Positions 56,756 through 64,000 of a stretch of 64,000 bases of DNA are shown in pieces. Origin of the DNA: Lanius collurio (taxonomy: Eukaryota; Chordata; Aves; Passeriformes; Laniidae); assembly GCA_020086605.1 (NCBI GenBank), contig JACBWW010000016.1, positions 25,479,234 through 25,543,233 on the forward strand. Direction: 5' to 3'. How positions within the stretch are numbered: position 1 is the stretch's first letter; each line of letters begins with the position of its first letter. Position numbers and translations under genes: made by a program. The notes below the pieces were generated by a model. The model did no database searches, had not been told where the DNA came from, and was given only the letters and a program-made list of their open reading frames with translations.

Positions 56756-59700
56756 CTGCAAGATACAAATGGAGAAAGCATGCACAGAAATGAGCTCAGA
56801 TTCATCCTGGCACCCGCCTTGAGCAGCATCCTACCATAGCTGGAAGCCAAGTATATCTCATGGGGGCCTTACAAGAATATACAAGTAACTTTAGGCCACT
56901 AATTTAATACTAAAAATCTAAGCTTAATACTGAGAGTAAAATACAATTTCTGTTTCACTGCAGTATTTACTTATGAAAATAATCCAGTAATGAATACATT
57001 AACACTGTCACACACTGAAAGAAAGGTGAGCCAGGTCTTTCTACGGAGCATGCTCCTACCAGGAGGAATTTCCCTGGAAGGGGGGAATTATTTACAAAAA
57101 AAGCAATTACAGAGGGGTTAACAGGAAGGAGGAGTAGGGCAAGTGAGGAAACTACTTTTACTAAAACTGCTCAGATTCAGTTGTTTCCCAGTGAATCTCA
57201 GTCCTCGGATAACTACAGTAAACCATCACACATTTCAATACAGCCATTCTTATTCTACATAAACCCAAACCTTTCGGGTGACCGTGATCTCGAGCGCCTT
57301 TTTTTGCGATCACCAGAGGAAGAGGATCTAGAGCGGCTCCGCTTCTTGCCTCTCTCGGGGGAAGACGAGGAGCGAGAGCTGGAGTAAGATCTTTTCCTTG
57401 GGGTGGAAGACCCCCTGTAGGACCTGGAGCTGGATCTTTATTGATTGAGAAATAAATCACATTTAATTCTGGGATCATGGAGAAGGCACAAAGACAGAAC
57501 AAGCAGAGACAGTTTCAATCAACATTCACTACTCTGTTTACTCCAGGGGTGTGGGAAATGAACACGAGGGGCTTCCATACTTACTCTGCCAAGAACACAG
57601 CTACTGCCAAGGCAGCTTTCCTAAGAAATTTTGCTAAGTAGTGTTTCCTGATAAATGGGTCAGCAATGGTTTGGAAAGCTCTTCCCAGCATTCACCAAAA
57701 TGAGCCATTTTGGTAGAAAAGCCCTGGGAGACCGCTAGGAAGTTCCCTCTGTAAGGACCTTCCTCAGCAGTTAAATCAGAATAACTTGGAAACCAGAGAT
57801 CTAAAGCTGATTTACCATGGTTCACTTTATCTTAATGGACATTTCACACTGATGTTCATCTGACCCAACAGTAACAAATTCAGCTGTTGTATTTACAAAT
57901 CTCAAACTAAATTTTTGTAGAGAGTAAAACCTTCCTCAACCAAAATACTGCAAAAAGCCTCCTATAATAGAGTCAGAATATTTAAAAACATCTCTTGGAA
58001 TACAGTGCCTCTCTGCTGGGGCACAGGGACACCCTTCCTCTTCCCAAAAGCACGGATTCCATCCCATGCTGACCTTCATGGGATAAGCCACAGCATAGCC
58101 CTGCCCCAAAGGGTGGTGGCACCACTTGTGATCGTTGTTCCCAACCCCAAGCTTCCTTATTTAGAGTTGGGGATTCTCTGCATGCATGGAGAAGGGACAG
58201 CTCTTCATTCCATCACAGAAGGAACGTTCTACCAGAGGAATGCCTGTGCAAGGACACCTCAAATGTGCTTTTGTTCCTGTGCCCTGCCCAGCTCAGTGAT
58301 GCTCTACACAAATCACTCTGACTGCTCTCAGCCTCTCCCAGCGTTTGCTACCAACATTCCCCTATGATCCCCCAGGTTTATACAGGAACGGCTGCCCCAT
58401 CCCATGGAAGGGGCAGAGTTATCACTGAACACAAAAGCAGAAGTACAGTGGCATTCCTAATGTTCCTCCAGCTCGAGCAGCCCAAGTGGAAACAGGAAAA
58501 GCACCCAAATGCCTGCAGCAGGGCACCATGCACTCAAATCCTTCTTCCTCCACTGCAGCTCGGTGGCGTCCGCTCGTCCGGCTTAGGCCAGACTTAACCT
58601 CTCGCACCAAAACCTCTGCTCCTCAATGAACACATCTGTGGTGGCAACACCTGGTGCAGAGAGCCAGCAACTCTGACTTCCAAGATAAAAAGAGTTAATG
58701 TTTGTCTGAGCAGCACAGCTGTACGGTGGGATCAAAGCAGGTGGAGCCTCTGCCCCTGTGTCTGTGCAGGGACAGGGTGGTACCTCATTCACCTGGATTT
58801 GGACCCGCGAGAGCGCGACTGTTCCCTGGAGCTGGAGCGGGATCTCGATCTGGAACTGGAAGAACTCCTGGAATGGGACCTGCAACAACATGGGAGATCT
58901 TTTTCCAGTGTCTGACTTGCATTTAGCAGTTACTGCTCCTGAGAGCAGCAGACACGAGGCAGCAACACAGTCTGAGTCCCTAAAATGGCAATCCCCTCCT
59001 GCCCCCCAGCATCATCACAGCACATCTGAAACCAGACATTTTACACAGTAACATCTTGCATTAAAAACATTATAAAGTCAGCTTTAGATTATGGTTCCTA
59101 AAACAAAGCACAACAATTAAACAGGATTGCAGTTACCTGGCAAAAAGAAGTAACTTTTTTATCTATTCATTATTTCATGAAATCAATGCCTTAATTTGTG
59201 CCTTAACTGGAAAGCCATCAGTTTCCTTGAAAGGCAGAGGAGATGAGAGCATTGGCCAGCTCAATTTTCCCCCTGCCAGTTCTCACAAGCACTTTGTTAT
59301 TAGCTTCAAATTTTCATAAAGATTTTCCCCTACATTAAAAATGAAGTGGTTCATTTGGGGCTAAAATACCATATCCAACACATCCAACACCACTTGTAAC
59401 TGCCCAAAATTATTTCCCAGTTTTTCACTGATGGATTTTCTGTAGAGCACAAACCACAAGAGAAATTTAACAATGGCAGCAGGCTCCAGCAACCACTGGA
59501 AACAAAAGCACTGCAAACAAATTCTAGTATTATTTTCAGAAAAAACACATTTTACTTGCTGTCAGCCTCTCAGTTTATACTGTTACCATGACCTCTCATT
59601 TTACTGGGCAGGACACAGCAGTGTAAACATTTCCTAGCTAGGAAATATACTTAAAGCTTTTTACAACCCACAAAAACTAAGGCAACTGAAATTTCCAATT

Positions 59701-62700
59701 ATCTGTAGCTAGAAGCAAAAAGTTCAAGAGAAAGTTGAAATCTCAGTTAGGACAAGTTCCTTTCTACTTCACTGTTAGTATTTGTGAGTTAATGACCGAA
59801 GTTATGGGCAGGTGAGGTTGTTGAGGGTCCTTGGAGCCTCCCAGCCAAGCACTGCACTCAAACTGCTCTGAAGGGTGGGAAGGAGGGGAGGCTGAGGAAC
59901 AGAAGAGGCAGCAAGAGCAAGATCCAACAGTGATGGGGAGAAGCCAAGTCAGAGACTGGGGTTGACCCCTGGTTACCATGAGGGGCTGCAGAATTTGGGC
60001 AGGGAAAGCCCTGAGAGCACAGAGGGCAATGGTAGAGCTGGGAAGATTAGAAGAAACTTGAACTTTATCTAAAATGAGCCTGGGAGCTTGTTCTGATAAA
60101 TCAGGATGCTGCTTGCATGAGCTGTAAGGCAGCACAAAAGCTCCAATATTAATGACATCACCCAATTTCAAAGCACTGACTGAATTGTTTATTTATTACT
60201 GAATTGAAATAGTAATGAGAGTCTGCCCAGCAGACCTTTGTGTGGTCCCACATAAACCTTCAGTGCTATTAGAGAATTCCAGACTGCTTTGGGTTGGGAG
60301 GGACCTCAAAGCTCATCTTGTTTCACTGTTCCATGGGCAGAGACCTTCCCCCATCCCAGGTTGCTCCAAGCCCCATCCAACCTGGCCTTGGGCACTGCCG
60401 GGGCTGGGGAGGTTCTAACATTGATGGGAATGTTCTGACAACACTGCCACTGCATTTAAAGCTTGGCCACTTGCCATTAAGCCAAGTTCAAGTTTCTTGT
60501 CGTTATTCCCAGGATATTCCCATTGTGTCCTCTCCCTGAATCTGCCTGGGCTGTTTTGTCACTGCCTCGGCTGCCTCCTCCTCCCGCTCCAGCAGCGCCC
60601 CCCTCTGTTCAACAACTGAACCACACATGGCCAGGAAGCCCGAAAATCTGAAAACAAGTTACATTATTCAATTTATTGGAAGGATTTCATCAAACATCCA
60701 CTTAAATCACTAAAACAAGCCACAAGACCCACGGAGCCTCCTCGCTGCGGCCCCACGGCTCAGGCAGACCATCACCACCTCTGTAAATGGAGAGTTATTC
60801 ACATCATCACACTACAACTGTAAGGCAGTCAAGACAAAGTAAATAAGGAAGTCAGATACTGACATTTTGCCTGGCGTTACCCTGGACCTGTACCCGTTTA
60901 CCTGGACCTAGACCTTGAGCTCGAGTGAGAGGATGAGCGCGAGGACGAGCGCGAGTGGGAGGAGCGGGACTTGGAGCGGCTGCGCCTCGGCGGCTTCTTC
61001 TTCTTGTTGGTGTCCTCCTCCTCACTGGCATCCAGGTTGTACTTGGACAGGTCAGCATCATCTTCATCCTCATCCTGGGGCAGGCACAACACAGCAAACT
61101 CAGGCAATGCTTTCAGTTTCCCTGCAGTTTTTACTTACTCTAGCGTTTATCTCGTGATCTTTTCCAACCTTTAAAAATTTAATGAGACCCCACAATCTTA
61201 TGGAGTAAAGAGTGACTGAAAATTGGTGTTTCAAATCAAAGTAATAAAAGCCCTGCAACCCCCACCACCTCTGTTATTTATGAGTACACAGACAAATTTT
61301 ACTTTAAATGAATTTTCACCCTCAGGATCTCTAATGAAAGCCCAACTCTGCAGAGACAGATCTCATATGCAAAGTTTGGTGACTGCTGTGTAGAACACAA
61401 CCATTTGCACGTCTCTGCAGGGCTGCTGTCCAAAGATGTGGGAAATATCCAGTAAGTGATGCTCATACAGTTCAGAAAAGATGAAAAACCCCCTCCAAAT
61501 ATTTCTTTAATTTTATAAAAAATATATCTGATGTGGTTTTAAAAGCCTAAGAAGAAAACTCAAGAGCATTCGCTATACATGGTAACCACACATCCATGTT
61601 CCAAATAAAGTTCTTGGAGTTTTGGGCTCTGATCTCAGACAGGCTTCTAATCTCTGATTTAAGAAGCTGCCCAGTTCTGAGTGCAGGTATTTAGAACTAA
61701 GCAGAGCTTGTGCACATCCCTTCCAGCAGCTGTGGGCACCGCTATCCCCAGTGAAAACACAGAGCAGCCCTTCCCCTGCTCCTGCAGCACAGACATCAGG
61801 ATTAAAAAAACAACAAACCATCCTACCTCATCCAACTTATACTTGGAGAGATCTTCATCCTCATCCTCCTCATCCTCCCCCTCAGATTCTTTATCTTCCA
61901 CTTCCTTCAGAATAGAGGCGGGACCCACCGGCTTCCCACGGTACTTTTTCTTTTTGCGCCCAAACTGAGAAATTTTGTGCCAGGATTAGAACAGGATTTA
62001 ATCAAAAACAATCACCAACTGCACTTTTTGGTAACACTTCCATGAGAAAATAAATAATCATCGATTTAAAATAAGATCTTGCTCCAAGGGAAAGGGGAGC
62101 ATCATGGAACATCAATTAGCAACAAAACACTTTCAAAGAGATGCTCGTCTTGGGGACAATGAGACTCCAGCTGTCTCTTGGGGACACTGAGACTCCACTT
62201 AGAAGATGAATGGGAATCTGAGTGTTTTGTACTTTGGTTTTATGGGATACCCTTCTAAAACACAACAAGAGTCTCTCCAGAGTAATCCCTGCCCCTCCCT
62301 TACCTCATCATACTCCCCGTCAGACTCTTCCCGCTCTATGTATTCCACGTTCTCCCGTTCATTGAATCCTCCTCCATAGCCTTAAAAAATGGGCAAAACA
62401 ACACAATCTTTTGAGCTGCACCAAACTCAGCTGCTTTGAGCACATAAACTTCTACAGGGGCTCTGGAAACCCTCATGGAATTACAAGTGTACCATAAGGA
62501 CGTAACAGGATCTCAGGAGGAACATGAATTGTTCCCACACACATTGATTAAATGCAGTTTTCAGAAATCCAATTTAAAAACAGATTAGGACCCACTGACA
62601 GCACAGCAGCAGGAATGTTTAAAAGGAATGGAAAAAGAATAAAAAGTGTTTCAGGATTACAGAATAAAGTGTTACAGCTGTGCTGAGAAGCAGCTTCCCA

Positions 62701-63905
62701 AAGGCTCCCGAGGCTGCCCTGGGTGGGTGCACACTGGGATGTCTCAGGGGATGGACCCCAAAGTCCCAGCTCAGAGCAGCCAGGAGGGAACACGAGGTGG
62801 GGTGTACACATGTGTGTGTGTATCTATATCTGTGTGTAGATGAGGCTGCACTGAGCTGTGCAGCTGCCAGTTTCTGCCTCGAGAATCCTCCTGTTCCTTC
62901 TCACAACAGCACTGGAGAACTTCAAGGGCTCATTTCCATTCCAGCTGACTTTGTAACTCACTGCAGCAGTGTGCAATGTGCACATGGCTGTAAATGCCCT
63001 CTGCAGGCCAGCAGGACTCAAATAATTAATGAAATACAAAATACCAGAGAGCCACAGACTGGTTTGTGTTGGGAGGGACCTCAAAGCTCACCTTGCTCCA
63101 CCCCCTGCCATGGGCAGGGACAACTTTCACTAAAAGTATTTATCAACTTAATTATTAAGCACTTCAATAAATTATTTAAATAATAATTTATGTGAACATA
63201 TTACTTGCATTTATAATAATTATATGAAATACAATTATATTCTTTAATATTCTTTATTATTTTCCCAATATTCATTATTGAAATACTGTTTCCTTTCGAA
63301 TAATAAGCTCTGTGCTCTTCTCCAAGCTTCTTTTTTCCTGTGCCTTTGTGTTCCACTCTGCTCTAAATTCCCTGTCCTGTTCCACGCCTGCAGTAAACTC
63401 CCTGCCTGATCCCAGGTGCAGAGGGAAGAGTGCAGGAACTGTAAGGAGATCCTGCTCCAGTTACCTCCGGGCTCACGTTCATGCAGGAGAACTGAAACCG
63501 AGCCCCAGCCCTCCTGAGCAGATAACAGCCTTATCTCCACAGCCCTCTGCACACAGACACCCCACAGGAGGCCTCTAGAGATTAATAAAACATTGCTTCC
63601 AAGTCCTGACATCAAAATCCAGCACAGGGGCAGCTGAGGCTGAATGTTCCCTGATTTCCCACATGGAGCCACCTCTTCCCACAGCACCAAAACTCACTGA
63701 GGCCAAGACCCTGCAGCCTGTCTGAGCTGTGCCAGTTCTGCTGGGAAAACCCAGCACGTGCACCCTGATTTGCAAAGCCCTTGCTGGCAGCAGTGGCAGC
63801 AGCTGAGGCAGCCCCATCTCACCTGTCCTCTCCTCCAGCTTGGCGTACTTGGGGGTGTTGCACATGTTACACTCCGACCTCCGCGCCCAGTTCACGTTGC
63901 CACAG
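56692..63905 (-). CDS. ZRANB2: ZRANB2, zinc-finger Ran-binding domain protein 2 (3' seven coding exons, 5' end outside window)
   Basis: Nuclear SR-like splicing regulator whose RanBP2-type zinc fingers bind single-stranded RNA resembling the 5' splice site. The seven exons join in frame (83, 77, 138, 173, 87, 165 and 64 nt, stop included) into about 261 residues: the second half of zinc finger 2 (C-x10-C-x2-C, WARRSECNMC), a glycine/acid linker (ERENVEYIEREESDGEYDE), FGRKKKKYRGKP, two acidic DLSKYKLDE / DLSKYNLDASEEED blocks, and a long Arg/Ser domain ending TSSKKK. Human ZRANB2 is 320-330 residues, so about 73 N-terminal residues, including zinc finger 1, lie beyond position 64000. All internal junctions keep phase and have GT/AG ends. 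Introns are 1442, 339, 752, 2022, 1357 and 515 nt. Confidence 0.96.
57271..57435 (-). CDS. ZRANB2: ZRANB2 exon: RS domain, distal
   Basis: Acceptor caataaag, donor AAAG|gtttgg; 165 nt. Encodes the SSSRSYRGSSTPRKRSYSSS block and the GDRKKRRSRSRSPE block. The donor is weak (GTTTGG). If it is skipped, reading continues RFGFM to a TAG at 57257-57255, giving a short alternative C-terminus. Human ZRANB2 also has two C-terminal isoforms diverging at SPE. Confidence 0.93.
58793..58879 (-). CDS. ZRANB2: ZRANB2 exon: RS domain, middle
   Basis: Acceptor ttgcag, donor gtgaat; 87 nt. Encodes SHSRSSSSSRSRSRSSS followed by REQSRSRGSKS. The flanking split Arg codons (AG|G and AG|A) restore frame with both neighbours. 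Confidence 0.93.
60272..60415 (-). mobile_element. CR1 LINE 3' fragment in ZRANB2 intron
   Basis: AGAATTCCAGACTGCTTTGG, GACCTCAAAGCTCATCTTGT and CCTGGCCTTGGGCACTGCC; more diverged than the copies to the left, so probably older. Confidence 0.8.
60902..61074 (-). CDS. ZRANB2: ZRANB2 exon: second acidic block and start of RS domain
   Basis: Acceptor gccccag, donor gtaaac; 173 nt. Encodes DEDEDDADLSKYNLDASEEED, then a KKKK-PP-RR basic patch and dense Arg-Ser dipeptides. The DLSKYxLD motif repeats that of the preceding exon, suggesting an old internal duplication of the two exons. Confidence 0.95.
61827..61964 (-). CDS. ZRANB2: ZRANB2 exon: lysine-rich segment and first acidic block
   Basis: Acceptor ttctcag, donor gtagga; 138 nt, 46 codons in phase 0. 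Encodes FGRKKKKYRGKPVGPAS, a Glu/Asp-rich stretch and DLSKYKLDE. The basic run is a likely part of the nuclear-localisation signal (inference). Confidence 0.95.
62304..62380 (-). CDS. ZRANB2: ZRANB2 exon: glycine/acidic linker
   Basis: Acceptor ttttaag, donor gtaagg; 77 nt. Encodes GYGGGFNERENVEYI followed by EREESDGEYDE, the linker between zinc finger 2 and the lysine-rich segment. The split Gly codon joins the previous exon correctly (G|GC). Confidence 0.95.
63050..63130 (-). mobile_element. CR1 LINE 3' fragment in ZRANB2 intron
   Basis: CCACAGACTGGTTTGTGTTG, GACCTCAAAGCTCACCTTGC and CTGCCATGGGCAGGGACAAC. It is followed by a strongly AT-rich stretch (63140-63300). Confidence 0.8.
63823..63905 (-). 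CDS. ZRANB2: ZRANB2 exon: second half of zinc finger 2
   Basis: Acceptor ctgcag, donor gtgaga; 83 nt. Encodes CGNVNWARRSECNMCNTPK and YAKLEERT, giving three of the four zinc-binding cysteines of the RanBP2-type finger plus the conserved Trp and Asn. Human finger 2 has Ser where this has Gly after the first Cys, as I recall it. The start of the finger is in the preceding exon outside the window. Confidence 0.95.
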
Positions 63906-64000
63906 CTGCAGGGGCAGGAAGAGCAGAGACGTGGGAAACGTTATCCTTCAGGAATAAAAGGGGATGAGGCAGCACTCTGGAAGGTGACAGGACTGGACAA

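Noticed and set aside
55170..63905. miR-186, which lies in a ZRANB2 intron in mammals
   Set aside because: I looked for its mature sequence and hairpin on the minus strand. Only weak partial matches occur (for example near 55985 and 61330), without the pairing arm.

Overview
This is a 64 kb piece of a bird nuclear genome, most likely a songbird (passerine). The evidence is two vertebrate genes with introns, a eukaryotic tRNA-Leu gene, and roughly two dozen 3' fragments of CR1 LINEs, the dominant avian retrotransposon, in at least two subfamilies and both orientations. The order PTGER3 - ZRANB2, both on the minus strand, matches the neighbourhood on human 1p31.1, so the segment is orthologous to that region (chicken chromosome 8 by established synteny). 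I identified these genes by reading the translations; no database search was run.

Layout. (1) 1-48 kb contains no protein-coding gene I can support. It holds CR1 fragments, short tandem repeats, a pair of copies of an unidentified dispersed repeat (4.33 and 7.69 kb), a perfect 24-bp inverted repeat (25.12 kb), an intact tRNA-Leu(AAG) gene (32.46 kb), a 500-bp GATA/ATCT microsatellite (39.6 kb), a G-rich 21-bp minisatellite (45.5 kb) and a 24-copy minisatellite of about 31 bp (48.0-48.76 kb). AT-rich non-repeat islands in between are candidates for conserved non-coding elements. (2) 48.89-54.37 kb is PTGER3, the prostaglandin E2 receptor EP3, on the minus strand in two coding exons separated by a 4.4 kb intron. 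Its promoter-proximal DNA is GC-rich, with a CR1 copy about 230 bp upstream of the start codon. (3) About 55.17-63.9 kb is the 3' part of ZRANB2, a nuclear RS-rich splicing factor with RanBP2-type zinc fingers. Seven coding exons and a 3' UTR of about 1.5 kb are present; the 5' exons lie beyond the right edge.

The two genes act in unrelated processes: EP3 is a plasma-membrane Gi-coupled receptor, and ZRANB2 recognises 5' splice sites in the nucleus. They are tandem neighbours less than about 1 kb apart. The most notable gene-level observation is that the EP3 cytoplasmic tail, which in mammals is assembled from alternatively spliced exons, is here encoded without interruption in exon 2. I see no previously undescribed multi-gene system. 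Most long open frames in the window are GC-rich, repeat-derived or antisense artefacts. Assembly gaps (N) lie at 9602, 21597, 24906-24911 and 47030-47039.
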